Shown: positions 18,129 through 27,826 of the stretch, piece after piece
Position numbering within the stretch: the stretch's first letter is position 1
How the letters are laid out: each line of letters starts with the position of its first letter
From: Pandoraea oxalativorans
Lineage (GTDB): Bacteria; Pseudomonadota; Gammaproteobacteria; Burkholderiales; Burkholderiaceae
Direction: 5' to 3'
DNA: 64,000 nt
Assembly: GCF_000972785.3 (NCBI RefSeq)
Contig: NZ_CP011518.2
Coordinates: forward strand, 248,001-312,000
Position numbers and translations under genes: made by a program
The notes under the pieces: model-generated
What the model saw: only the letters and a program-made list of their open reading frames with translations
Told to the model about the DNA's origin: nothing
The model's database searches: none

Positions 18129-19257
18129 CGCGGGGGTCACGCGCCAAGGGGTGTCGCGACAATCTTGGCGAGGCATGCGGGCGCCCCGTGTCCGCGGACG
18201 GTCAAGCCGTGCAATGAATCGCCCCGTGACGGGTTGCCCGGACGTCGGACAGCGCGGCACCGCAGAGCGACGACCTCTTTGAGGGGGACTGTCCATTTTG
18301 GGAGCCACTCGTGTGGGCGCAGAGGTCCGAGCGCGGCGTGGCGGCGGACCGCTCGAGGATCCTTCGCGGGGTGATCAAGTGGCGGCCGGTTTTCGCGACA
18401 GCGAGGCGTCGCTGGCGGCGCCCCGTCGGGGATTGCCGGCGCACGGACGGGCGTTATCTTCGGGGCAGGGGGCACCGGGGCTGGCGCCCGTGCCCCTCGC
18501 GGGCGGGGGAGCGGGCGGGGCACGCCGCACGCCGTCACCGTTGAGCGACGACAGACGCGGCGGGGCGACCCGCGCCGCGCAGCAACCGCCGGGCGCCCCG
18601 CGCGAGACCTCCCCTGCCGATCCGCCAGCTCCAGTCCCCGAAACCACCGCGTCGCACAGGCCCCCCGCGCAATCCCACGGCGCGTCGGCGCCCAGCCCGG
18701 GTTTTCAGAATTTCCGTGGTGTGTCCCTCGTCCCGGGCGACATCCACGCCCTGCCGATGCGTCGCACCCAGCACAGGCGTGCCCGCGAGCGTCGCCGTGC
18801 GTGCCCCGCTGAGCAGTGCGATGCATTGCCGGCGCAAACACCCCCGCACCCCCTGGCTTCGCTTCGGCGTCACGTCGTTATCGTGTCGGTGCCCTTGGAG
18901 TTCGTGCGCAAGCCGAAGCTCGCGTCGGCACAGCGCCCCCCGGATCGTTCGGCGCGTGCCCGAAGGAAAGACCTGCAGTCAGGAGAGGGCCGGCCGGTTT
19001 GGCACGGACCGATCAACGCGCTATCGTGTGCTCTCGCCACGCTTAAGCGGACGGCACGCCCGTGCGGCGATCCAGGCCGCGCCGAGCCACCGCACGAATG
19101 CCCAACTTCGCGGGCCGATTCGCCGGCCAGTTCGCCGGACGATTCGCTGGCCAAAGACGCGGCCCGAGCGTCGTGCTCAACGCAGGCCACGGTGCGGCGT
19201 TTTTTTACGCCCGCCGGGGCAGTGGCTTCCGGCAATGCGGTTCGGCAGAGCCTCACT
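18129..19257. other. Degenerate GC-rich region
   Basis: I see no supportable gene. Near 18800-18860 a stretch shares about 50 bp of related sequence, inverted, with 28325-28385 (common core GCAAACACCCCCGC). This suggests remnants of the same mobile or repeated element. Confidence 0.45.
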
Positions 19258-19273
19258 TCAGGTGTTCACCTGA
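19258..19273 (+). promoter_or_regulatory. Orphan T3SS box, perfect palindrome
   Basis: TCAGGTGTTCACCTGA matches the consensus at every position. The -10-like GATACT lies 24 nt downstream (19298-19303). No convincing gene follows; a hairpin and an intrinsic terminator do. Confidence 0.72.
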
Positions 19274-19309
19274 TCCCGCCGCCGCCCAGGTGTCGTCGAT
19301 ACTTCACTC

Positions 19310-19585
19310 AACGGTTGACGCCATGCCGTGAAAGCGTCGACGACAGCTCAGAGGCGCCATCACGGCCGTGCGCGGCGCGACATGATTACGGGCTGATGAC
19401 GCTGCGATTTATCGCAGCGGTGACACCCATGGCGAGGGTGGAGCTTCCGATTTGGCCGTGGTTTGGCCGTGCTTTGAGAATAGCACCGGTGCAGTGGATG
19501 CGTCCGGTGCACGGTTGGTCCTCTGCTCACCGCCCCCCGATGGTGATGCAGATTTGCCCGCAGCTTATCGCTGCGGGTTTTTTTT
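19310..19585 (+). ncRNA. Candidate box-driven small RNA
   Basis: The interval between the predicted start behind the 19258 box and the terminator at 19557-19585 would give a transcript of about 275 nt. It contains a perfect hairpin GCTGCGAT-TT-ATCGCAGC (19401-19418) and no open frame with a ribosome site. It could equally be the remains of a deleted effector gene. Confidence 0.3.
19557..19585 (+). terminator. Intrinsic terminator
   Basis: An 8-bp perfect stem CCCGCAGC/GCTGCGGG with a TTATC loop is followed by eight T. Confidence 0.88.
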
Positions 19586-19684
19586 CCCCGCCGTGAGCGT
19601 CTGTCGCTCGCGCAAGGCCGTGGAATTTCCCGACCTTGGCTCCTCGCACTTCGAGCTCATTTCGCTCTTTTTGTGGGGGACTTT

Positions 19685-19711
19685 GCCGCCCCCATGGGGC
19701 GGCTTTTTTTT
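19685..19711 (+). terminator. Intrinsic terminator
   Basis: An 8-bp perfect stem GCCGCCCC/GGGGCGGC with a 3-nt loop is followed by eight T. It is the second terminator within 130 bp. Confidence 0.85.
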
Positions 19712-19737
19712 GGTCCATTGCGCTCGACAAGGAAAAG

Positions 19738-20155
19738 CCGCGCGGATTTTGAACAACGCATATGCCTCGTCGCGGTATCCGTAAGCGCGGCGTTTAATAA
19801 CCTTGACGGTGGCGTTGAGGGCCTGAACGCCACCGGTGCCAAGTGGGGAGCGGCCGCGCGCCAGGATTGCGTGCCAGTCACCTTGCAGACGCCGCCCGAA
19901 TAGTTTCAGCGCACCGATACCGCGCTCGTTGGCTCGAGCAATCCCTTGCTGCCTTGCCTGTTACACCCGGGCCAGCTTTCTGAAGCCCACCGTCGCTTAA
20001 GTTCGTGGTGTAGCCAATAGACGCACCACAGCGGCGGGTTGGCGCGCAGCAGTTCACTCACACGCACGGACTGTTCCGGCCGTAGCTTCCCTGGACTGCA
20101 CAAGCGCAGCCGCCAGCTTGATGGGCGGACTTTGCCTGCAGGCCGGTGACCCATG
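19738..20155 (-). pseudogene. Decayed ISL3-family transposase
   Basis: Minus-strand translation near 19740-19830 reads VQALNATVKVIKRRAYGYRD, then EAYALFKI. This is the hallmark C-terminus of ISL3-family transposases (usually GFNNKIKVIKRRAYGYRD). Upstream sequence (LRANPPLWCVYWLHHELKR) fits the region before it, but the frame is broken and the N-terminus is missing. Confidence 0.75.
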
Positions 20156-20241
20156 ACCCGTCGAGACGAAAGGGATGCTCCCGCGGGCGAGGCGTGCGCG
20201 GCGTCTTCCTCTGACTTGGCAACGTGCGAGCACTCTTGGAC

Positions 20242-20427
20242 TTACGCACCGTGCGCTCGCTCAAGCACTGCCGCCATTTGGGGGCCAACGCCGAATCGCT
20301 CTCGAAGCCTTTTGGCATCCGTTTTCGTTAAGCGTTCGAGCATCGTGCTGAGCGTCGCGAGTTCCTCCGCGAGCGCGAGGTAGCGCTTTGCCGGCAGGCG
20401 CACCGAAGTCGCCAGTGTCCGCAACAT
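20242..20427 (-). pseudogene. IS110-type transposase fragment
   Basis: The translated piece KTDAKRLRERFGVGPQMAAVLE resembles the start of the C-terminal transposase-20 domain of IS110-family recombinases (a GVGP or GIGP motif). Only about 60 codons remain. Confidence 0.45.
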
Positions 20428-20825
20428 TGGCGTATCTCCTAACGAACGCAGCGTTGCGCAGTGAGCAACGCACTCCGGAGTCTTTGTCCCTAGAAACCGT
20501 TCTCTGATGTCCTGTGGTGCATTTATCAGTAGGGCTCGTCATTGGTTGAGTGCCTGAGTCTGAGCCTTGCCGCCGCTGCGACGTGCAACTGATCCGGTTC
20601 GCATTGCCTCAGCCGCGCCCGACTGCTCTTTGGGAATCGCATCGGCTCGTCCGGCGAGGACCGCTCACGCGGCATTTTGCGCCTCCCTCGGATTGGATTT
20701 TCCACGGGACCGACGCGCCGCACGATCAGGGCGATGGACCTCCGGCACCTCGATCTCATCATCTCGCAACACTCGGGCAAGACCTGCGCCATAGGTGTCG
20801 GTCCCGTGTTGATTTTCGCCCAATG

Positions 20826-21478
20826 TAGACCGGGGGGCATGCGGCTATTTTCTTGGACTGTTGTGCCTCGTCAGGCGGAGGCTTTCACGGTACTCGGTGG
20901 GACTGAGACAGCCAAGGGAGCCTTTGATCCGTTTCTCGTTGTACCAGCGGACGTAGGCGTTCAATATCGCAACGAACTGCGCGAGGGTCGACGTCCGACT
21001 TTCGCGCCAACGCCTGTGCACTTGCTTCACGTGTGCGGCGTTCATCCACGGCGGCCGGTGCGGTCCGTCAATGTCGCGGCGGGTCGCCCCGCCTTGCCAA
21101 GCGCGCCTCTCCCGGTTTCCGGATAACGCTCGTGAAGCCGCGCCGTCAGTATCCGGCGACACGGACAGCCTCATACCCTGAGCGTGACGGCGAAGCGGCG
21201 CCCGTGGTTGACGTAGGGCTCGAGTGCCACGTGCTTCCGGTCTTCCGCATATTTCGGCTTTGCGCGAACATACGCCTGGCCCCAATCGCCCCTCTTCTCC
21301 AATTCGTCACCCCCCGCCTTGAGAGCATGCTTCGTCGGGTCACCCAACGGGCGGAGGGTCGCCTTAATCCGCTTGCCGTGTTTGAGCCACAACGCGTCCG
21401 CCCGAACGCGCGCTTCGTATGAATACATGGACTACCTCCCGGTAGTCCAAGATGTTGGACGCATCCCCCCCGGCGCAA
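20826..21478 (-). mobile_element. Internally deleted IS3-family element
   Basis: Both ends match the IS3 element at 43069-47540. The right part encodes an N-terminus like MYSYEARVRADALWLKHGKR on the minus strand. The left part encodes LNAYVRWYNEKRIKGSLG, the C-terminus. About 800 bp of the centre is missing and frames are broken. Terminal GGGGNCATGCGG-type repeats remain. Confidence 0.82.
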
Positions 21479-21703
21479 CATCTGGGGAAAATCATCACTT
21501 TGGGCGCTTTGATGGCGACCGCCTGGCCGGCCTCGGAAGAAAAAACGTCGCCGATGACCGCGTTCGCCCACCGCACCCCGGCCCCTGAATCCTCACCGCG
21601 AGCGGCGTCGCAGCGCCATGCCCACCGGCGCACGGGCCGCCGGGCCGCCGGGCCGCCGGGACAAAGGGACAGGCAAACCAGACAGGCCCGCCGGCGGCAC
21701 GCT

Positions 21704-21719
21704 TCAGGTGTTCACCCGA
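21704..21719 (+). promoter_or_regulatory. T3SS box before a truncated gene
   Basis: TCAGGTGTTCACCCGA has one half-site change from the consensus. A -10-like GAGAAT lies 22 nt downstream (21742-21747). Confidence 0.65.
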
Positions 21720-21749
21720 GAGCCACGGGGGCGAGGCGCTCGAGAATAT

Positions 21750-22005
21750 CGTATGCGCACCGGCATTCCCGGTCCTCGCCAATGCAACCCTGCGCAACGC
21801 GGCGCCGTTGGCGTCGCCCCCGCAGCCTCAGCAGGCGAGCGGTGATGGTGGTGCTCTGCGGTCCGGCGAAGCGGACAAGCACGCTCGCCATCCTGTTCTC
21901 CTTCGCTTACCCCGCGCGACTCAGGCACTGGCGGCGCGGTTCGTTGCGCGCAAGCCCGAGGCCCGCGCCGCGCTCAAGGAATGTCGTGGGCCGCACCCGG
22001 TTTGA
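21750..22005 (+). pseudogene. Short remnant behind a T3SS box
   Basis: An open frame downstream of the box encodes about 80 residues, including LASPPQPQQASGDGGALRSG and ending KECRGPHPV. It has no clear start codon or ribosome site. The Ser/Pro/Gln-rich opening would suit an effector N-terminus, but I recognise no family. It is best read as the remnant of a box-controlled gene. Confidence 0.3.
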
Positions 22006-22329
22006 GCGGCGTTTATGGAACTAAAAATCCGGCGCCGTGCTTGCGCCAGTGGCAGTACCGGCTCATCGAGGGTCCACCATGGGTCATCGGGTATTGGGTT
22101 TGCCCGATCCTTCGCACTGACCCAACGACGCATAGCGGACAGACCGCGCTCGGCGTGAACAATAAAATGGTGTCAATCAATCTGAATTTTGAGAGGTGCG
22201 TCGTACGCCGAAGTAGTCATTTCCAAAAAAGAGGCGAATGCGGGGGGGCGTGTGCCGAAACTGCCGCCCGCGCCGTCGAAGTCGGGTCAATGTGCTGTTC
22301 GTCGGCACAAATTATATAAAGGAAATAAA

Positions 22330-23281
22330 ATGAATTATGGTTTTCGTATGTTAAGAAACGGTGTTTTGGTGTACCAAAAAACAGCGATTGAGACGTATGG
22401 TCGCGGCAAAAATGAATGCATCGAAAAAAAAGATTTACGCCAACGCCGGTGTGGCCGATTGGGACGCTGCCATATTTGCCCGAGAAGCCGGACATTGAAT
22501 CTTACGAAAATCGTTCCGTGGGCAGCGACTCGAGAATTCATAAAAAAACGACAACTGAGATTCGTGTGAATGCAGAGTCTATTGACCCCAACAGATCGTT
22601 GAAAGACCAATTTGGGATAGAGCCGCCAATAGGCACTTTGTCGGCATTTGTGTTCGCAGGGGGTCGTGGCTTCCCCTGCACACCGCAGCAAATCAATGAA
22701 ATTACCAGGCTCCTGTACGATAACACCTGCCTGAAGCACTTTGGCCTTGATCTATTTAAACCCACTACGCATCTGATAGATGTTGCCGGCGCACTGAGAA
22801 GCCTTTGGAAACTTGAGTCTCTGTCAATTAAACTTGAGTTCACTGCTACCAATATTAAAAAAATAGCGGGCTTTTTGCTTATCTCGGCAAATCAATTGGG
22901 CATTTGCATAATCTAAAAAAACTTGAGATTATTGTTTCTCATACCGACGGTTCTGATAATGAATTATTAAAGATAATTAAAGGAGTGGCGAGCCTGAAAA
23001 AATTGGAAATTGTGAGAATTAGTTTCGATTCGAGTGAGCCTCTCACAATTCCCGGGCTTGACCTATTGAAGGCGGAGAGTGAGAAAATCCGGGCGACTGA
23101 GTCATTGAGTGTGACGGGCACCTGGGGGGGCAGCAGAATTGTGTTTAAGGACGTTGGCGTGCAAGCTCACCCTTCACGGGATTGGGCAGGCCGGACGCAA
23201 GAGGATGTGCGCGTTTCCGCACAGCCCGCTCGTTGGAGAGATCGCGATAAAGCGAAACGCACGAAATGTTGGATTTTTTAG
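22330..23281 (+). pseudogene. Leucine-rich-repeat protein gene with two frameshifts
   Basis: AAGGAAATAAA precedes the ATG. Three consecutive frames give one LRR protein of about 315 residues. The first break is in an A8 run (22425-22432), after which the frame reads RFTPTPVWPIGTLPYLPEKP. The second is at a GGG run near 22893, after which it reads LGHLHNLKKLEI, a typical LRR, then VASLKKLEIVRI. One base change at each site restores the frame. The region is far poorer in GC than its neighbours, indicating transfer. The C-terminus is KRTKCWIF, a CaaX-like end after basic residues. A role as a host-directed effector is inference. Confidence 0.7.
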
Positions 23282-23845
23282 TTGACGGGTTCGGACGGAG
23301 TCGATCAACGCTCAGGAACATGATGAAGAGGATGACGTCTCAGAACCCGCTCATCGCCGTGTCGCTTCGTCACGACGTGCAGTGGACCTCCAGTGAGAGG
23401 GTGCCCGGGACGAGCGTGGCGAACCCAACTATGCCATCGACGGTCGCCGACGCTGCCGTGCACTGGGTAGGGTACAAAGAACCCTCTGCCATGAACCGCG
23501 CGGCGCCCGCACCCTTGTCGTCGGACAAGCATCCCCGCCGCTCCGTGGGCGCCGGAAAGGTCGTTTGCCGTCAATGATCTCGCGGGATGCCTGCAGACTG
23601 TCGGCGTTTGCCGGTTACGCTGCGCTTTGGTGCGGACGCTCGGGGCACAGATCGCATGCGGACAATCGGACTCGCGCGACGCGCGCCTGAACCCGCGAGC
23701 GAGGCGTGCGAGGTAGAGGACGGCGGCCGCCGCGCCGGTCAGCGGGACGCAGGCATGCCGGGGGCGGGGCAACACGCTCACGGCCTACCGCGTCTTCGGC
23801 CCCGGGAAGGCCCGGGTGGCATGCGATGCCGGCGCCGCGTGCCCA

Positions 23846-23902
23846 ACTGACGCAACTGACGCAACAGACGCAACAGACGTAACAGACACAACAGACGCAA
23901 CA
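23846..23902. repeat. 9-bp tandem repeat, about seven units
   Basis: Units are CAACTGACG, CAACAGACG and variants (TAACAGACA). It is a simple microsatellite, not spaced like a CRISPR array. Confidence 0.8.
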
Positions 23903-23904
23903 GC

Positions 23905-24015
23905 GCATGCCACGGCATCAGGTCGTGCGCCGTCCGCCGGCCGGCACCGGGCTTGATTTCAACGGACAGGCGGCGCCCGGACCCGGACCACCGGCGTATG
24001 AGGCGCGGCGCGCGC
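23905..24015 (+). repeat. Dispersed repeat, copy 1
   Basis: It matches 30585-30700: both contain GCATCAGGTCGTGCGC, a CACCGGGCT-GATTTC core and CCACCGGCGTA-GAGGCGC. In both copies a plus-strand frame reads HQVVR...TGLDF...PPAYEA, so it may be a fragment of a decayed gene or element. Confidence 0.65.
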
Positions 24016-24612
24016 GGTTGGCTTACCCGACGGGGGGGCGTCAATCATGGGATTTTTTCGTACGCCGAGCGCGCAGCGCGTGCGTCGCGCATCACGCTCT
24101 GTCACCCGCGACGCTTGACCGCCGCCCGGGTCGCCGGCAAGAAGGGATTGACCGGACGTAGCGACATCGAGATCGAAATCCGCCTCGCCGTTTAGCACGC
24201 GCTCGTCCTGTCACGGCGACTGACGCAACGCGGCAACCGGAATAAACACGGCACTGACGCTCGTCGCCCGGAGGTCGCCGGCGGCCGGGCGGCACGTCCT
24301 GCCGAACAGGCCTGACCCCTTGCCGAGCGAGCGCAAGTTGATCGACCGGGACGCGCGCATGGCGTGGCGGGCACGCGGGTGACAGAAGAACCCGGGGTTA
24401 CGGCTTACCGCCCGTCACACGTCTCGCGGACAAGGCGGGGGCCGGTTGGCCGAGCGCCGTCGGCACCGCGCCGCCGCCCCGTGTGACGCCCGGGCCCCGC
24501 CGTCCCTTTATCGCGCCGCGCCCGGCGCCCGTGATGCCCTGCCACGTGAGGCGGGGGTTGACCGAACAGCAGCGCGGGTGTGCCGGGGCGATCTTCAGGA
24601 GTGCTCAGCACT

Positions 24613-24628
24613 TCAGGTCTTTGGCCGA
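24613..24628 (+). promoter_or_regulatory. T3SS box upstream of TPR gene C
   Basis: TCAGGTCTTTGGCCGA keeps the left half-site and has a degenerate right half. GATAAG, a good -10, follows after exactly 22 nt (24651-24656). Confidence 0.65.
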
Positions 24629-24758
24629 TGTCGCCGCCGGCGGCGCGCCGGATAAGATCGGGCTCGTGCAGGCGTGCTTCACGCAGGCGTGCCTTGTACG
24701 GCCTGTCGACCGGCCACCCGGCCGCGAGCCCCCCCTTGTCGAGGAACCCTTTTCATTG

Positions 24759-26498
24759 ATGACTAACAGCATCTCAAATCTCATCCCGCCTCCCGGCCCA
24801 GTGCAAACAATCGCTCCGCACATCGTGCCCGGCTTGGCCGACCTGCCGCACGACCTGGATCTCGAGGATCCGGAGGCCGTCAGCGCGCTGCGCGAGCACC
24901 TGCGCGAATCGCCGGAGCTGGCGCACTTCTGCGCGCGGTTCTTTGACAGCGTCGATCCCGACAAGAGTCTGGACGCCTGGATTAACCTGATGCTGTACCG
25001 CTGCGCCTATGAACGGCAACAGCGTCCCTGGGGGATTGACCAGCCCGTCGAAGCCGCATGCGAAACGGTGGCCAAACGGTTGTCTCCCGTGGGCCAGGAC
25101 GAGCTGCTGCAAGCCCCTGACGCTGACGCTGCGCCCCACCCGTTTTCCCAATACCTCGCCGAGGCGGAGCGGCTGTATCTGATCGGCCATCTCTTCCTCC
25201 AACGCGGCGAGGCCGAGGCCGACCCCGAAAATTTTGTGCGGGCTGCGGAAGCTTGCGCCGCGGCCACGCAAGCCTACCGCCAGAGGAACGACCCGGAACA
25301 GGCCGCCCAAGCCGGCCACAAGACGGTCGAGGCTTACCAGGGCGCAGGCCTGCTCGGCAAAGCGGTGGAAGCCATGGAAATGCCCGCGGAAATCCTCAGC
25401 GAGGCCAATTCGCTCGACGAGGCGATACGCGTCTACCTGCGTGTCATTCACGGCTACGAGCTGTGGGCCGGCGCGCTTCGAAAGGACAACGCGCACCAGG
25501 CGGCCGAACACGCTTACAACGCGGCCTTGGCCACTTTCAGTACGGTCGCAGAGCTCCACTGCAGGTGCGCCGCCACGCTGCTTCAGAAGGGCGCGGTCAC
25601 GTTCGCCATAAAAGACTACGAAAAGGCCGTACACCACTACACGCAGGGTAAGCGGCACGGGCTGGCCGCCCAGACCAGTGAGACGGTGGCAAACATCTAC
25701 CTGCAGAGCGGGCAACCTCAACAGGCCGCTCAACAGCATAAAAATACGGCCCGCGCACATTGGCGTGAGGGGAAGTACCAACTGAGCGCACAGGCTTACG
25801 GGAAGTCCCTCGAATTTTATCGCCAGCGGGCCTGGTACGATCGCCTGAGCGCCACCTACCAAGAGATCGCCGAGGCCTGGGCCTGTACCGACGACCCTGA
25901 GAGGCACCTGCACACCGCAAACGCCTGGCTGGCGGCGACGGGAGCCGGCATGCGGTGCCATGAGCAAGACACCCACAACCCCGATCCGCTCTCCACGGCC
26001 CCTGAGGCGTTCAAGACATTTGAGAAGGAGGCGGCTGAAAAAAACTACGAGAAGGCCGTCGCCGCCTGGGCGGCTGCAGGCACCCCGGAGATCGCCCAGG
26101 GCATAGCAACCGCCCTGTCGAAATTCGCGGACGAGTGCACGGCGAACGGCTGGGATGCGCTCGCGGGCTGCGCCTACAGGGACTTGGGGCTGCAGATGCA
26201 GGCCGTCGCCGCCTTCACGAAGGCCGCAGGCCGTTACTGGCGAGACAATGCGCTGGGGGACGCGGCAAGATGCCGGTCGGAGGCCGGAAAATGCCACATG
26301 AAAGGGGAGTCGTACGGGCATGCCGCAGCCCTTTTCACGGAGGCCGCGGAAACCTACGGGCTTGATAACGCCTGGAACAAAGCCGCAGAAGCATGGCAGC
26401 AGGTGGCCAAAGCGCTCGCCGCGGCGGGACAGTACGAAGAGAGCGAAGCCGCCCTCGAGAAGGCCGACGCCGCATACGCGCGCCTAGCAGGCTGTTGA
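24759..26498 (+). CDS. TPR-family candidate T3SS effector C
   Basis: This 579-aa protein opens MTNSISNLIPPPGP, polar and suited to a T3SS signal. The family signature is at residues 107-141 (LSPVG, PFSQYL, ERLYL). About ten TPR-like helix pairs run from 150 to the end (for example AATQAYRQRNDPEQAAQAGHK and AAALFTEAAETYGLDNAWNK). The start is set by the family alignment and a GAGGA site. The last four codons (AGC and stop) come from the IS5-type insertion at 26488; the uninterrupted frame would end ten codons later. Function beyond protein binding cannot be deduced. Confidence 0.82.
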   Translation: MTNSISNLIPPPGPVQTIAPHIVPGLADLPHDLDLEDPEAVSALREHLRESPELAHFCARFFDSVDPDKSLDAWINLMLYRCAYERQQRPWGIDQPVEAACETVAKRLSPVGQDELLQAPDADAAPHPFSQYLAEAERLYLIGHLFLQRGEAEADPENFVRAAEACAAATQAYRQRNDPEQAAQAGHKTVEAYQGAGLLGKAVEAMEMPAEILSEANSLDEAIRVYLRVIHGYELWAGALRKDNAHQAAEHAYNAALATFSTVAELHCRCAATLLQKGAVTFAIKDYEKAVHHYTQGKRHGLAAQTSETVANIYLQSGQPQQAAQQHKNTARAHWREGKYQLSAQAYGKSLEFYRQRAWYDRLSATYQEIAEAWACTDDPERHLHTANAWLAATGAGMRCHEQDTHNPDPLSTAPEAFKTFEKEAAEKNYEKAVAAWAAAGTPEIAQGIATALSKFADECTANGWDALAGCAYRDLGLQMQAVAAFTKAAGRYWRDNALGDAARCRSEAGKCHMKGESYGHAAALFTEAAETYGLDNAWNKAAEAWQQVAKALAAAGQYEESEAALEKADAAYARLAGC

Positions 26499-27822
26499 AA
26501 TACCCCTCGCCGATGTGCGGCGGGGCCTTCGGATGTGGCGATGTGTCGGTTCGGTTCTTGACGATTTAATGCTGCGCGTCCCTAATTCGAGTGAACCCAA
26601 TGCCATCGTCTCGCCAATTTGCGCCCCTATGCCGCCTTCGCAGCGAGCGTACGCATGCGAGTCAGGTTATAGGCCGCCTGCGTCAACACAAAGAGCTGTT
26701 CGATTCGCTCGCGGCCGCGATACATCGCTTGCCGAATTCGGCCTACCGTCTTGCCCCAGCCAAAGACCTGCTCGATGCACTTGCGCTTGCGCTGACTGAT
26801 GGCGTAACCGGGCCAACGCGTTGTGCGCCCGTCGATTGCCGAGCCGCCGGCTCGGCCGTCGTTTTGCGCCACATGCGGCGTGACACGATTTTCGCGGCAC
26901 GACGCCACAAAGCCTGCCGTGTCGTAGTTCTTGTCAGCGCCAACGGTGATGGGGCTGTCGGCAAGAAACGCCGCATCGGCGAGCATATGGGTCGCAGCGT
27001 CGCGCTCGGCCGTGCCGCTCGCCTGCGTGACCTGGGCGTTGACAACCAGGCCATGCCGGTTATCGGTCAGCACATGCCCCAAATAGCAAAGCACCGCGCC
27101 GGTGCCGCGACTCTTGCGAAACAAGCGCGCCTCGCTGTCCGTGCTCGATTCATGCGTCTCGTTGCTGCGTTTCTCGCCGTGCCAGTTCTCGCGCTGGCGA
27201 CTGCCGCCCTCAGGCGGTGTGTCGTCGTCTGATTTGTCTTTGCGCACGAAGCTCTTGTGTCCCGCCCAAGCCTGAATCAGCGTGCCGTCCACGCTGAAAT
27301 GCTCGCCCGAGAGGTGGCCACGCGCGTGCGCAGTCTCAACCGTTTCGTTAAACAAACTGACGATGACGTCGTGAACCAGCAAGCGCTCGCGGTTCTTACT
27401 GAACGTCGAGTGGTCCCACACGGCATCGTCCATCGCCAAGCCGACGAACCAGCGGAACAGCATGTTGTAGGAGATTTGCTCCATCAGCATGCGTTCGCTG
27501 CGAATTGAATACAGCACTTGCAGCAACAGCGCACGAATGAGCTTCTCAGGTGCGATGCTTGGCCGGCCGCCTTTCGCGTCGCTCTCGTACATGCGCCTAA
27601 ACACGGGGTCCATGCGCTTGAGCGCGTCGTTCAGCCAGTTCCGAATCGGCCGCAACGGGTGGTTCGCTGGCACAAAGTTATCCAGCGTCGTCACTGTGAA
27701 CATCGACTCGGTGTAGCTGTCCGCTCCGCGCATCGTTTCTGTCTCGGTGTTGTTCGGTTCTTCGTTTCAACGTTTACCCCTCCCGGCTGGATGACACGTG
27801 CGGGAGGTATTTCAACAGCCTG
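26488..27822 (-). mobile_element. IS5-family insertion sequence, intact
   Basis: The element has terminal inverted repeats CAGGCTGTTGAAATAC (26488) and GTATTTCAACAGCCTG (ending 27822), flanked by a CTAG target duplication (26484-26487 and 27823-27826). It is 1335 bp and carries one transposase gene. It landed in the last codons of TPR gene C. Confidence 0.95.
26627..27733 (-). CDS. IS5-family transposase
   Basis: This 368-aa DDE transposase has a DUF772-type N-terminus (LIRALLLQVLYSIRSERMLMEQ). Catalytic-region motifs are FSVDGTLIQAWAG, VGADKNYDTAGFV and the C-terminal IEQVFGWGKTVGRIRQ. It is full length and the only gene of the element at 26488-27822. Confidence 0.95.
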   Translation of the reverse strand: MRGADSYTESMFTVTTLDNFVPANHPLRPIRNWLNDALKRMDPVFRRMYESDAKGGRPSIAPEKLIRALLLQVLYSIRSERMLMEQISYNMLFRWFVGLAMDDAVWDHSTFSKNRERLLVHDVIVSLFNETVETAHARGHLSGEHFSVDGTLIQAWAGHKSFVRKDKSDDDTPPEGGSRQRENWHGEKRSNETHESSTDSEARLFRKSRGTGAVLCYLGHVLTDNRHGLVVNAQVTQASGTAERDAATHMLADAAFLADSPITVGADKNYDTAGFVASCRENRVTPHVAQNDGRAGGSAIDGRTTRWPGYAISQRKRKCIEQVFGWGKTVGRIRQAMYRGRERIEQLFVLTQAAYNLTRMRTLAAKAA

Positions 27823-27826
27823 CTAG

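Larger units (their letters stand above)
23282..24612. other. Region without intact genes
   Basis: No gene is supported. It holds a 9-bp tandem repeat (23846-23902) and two stretches repeated elsewhere in the window (23905-24015 with 30585-30700; 24135-24180 with 31760-31810). Confidence 0.45.

Noticed and set aside
18298..19596. 432-codon plus-strand frame
   Set aside because: No motif, no ribosome site, and it runs across a T3SS box and into a terminator hairpin; judged a random open frame in GC-rich DNA.
23846..23902. Short regular repeats as a CRISPR array
   Set aside because: The units are 9 bp with no spacers, and there are no cas genes; it is a microsatellite.
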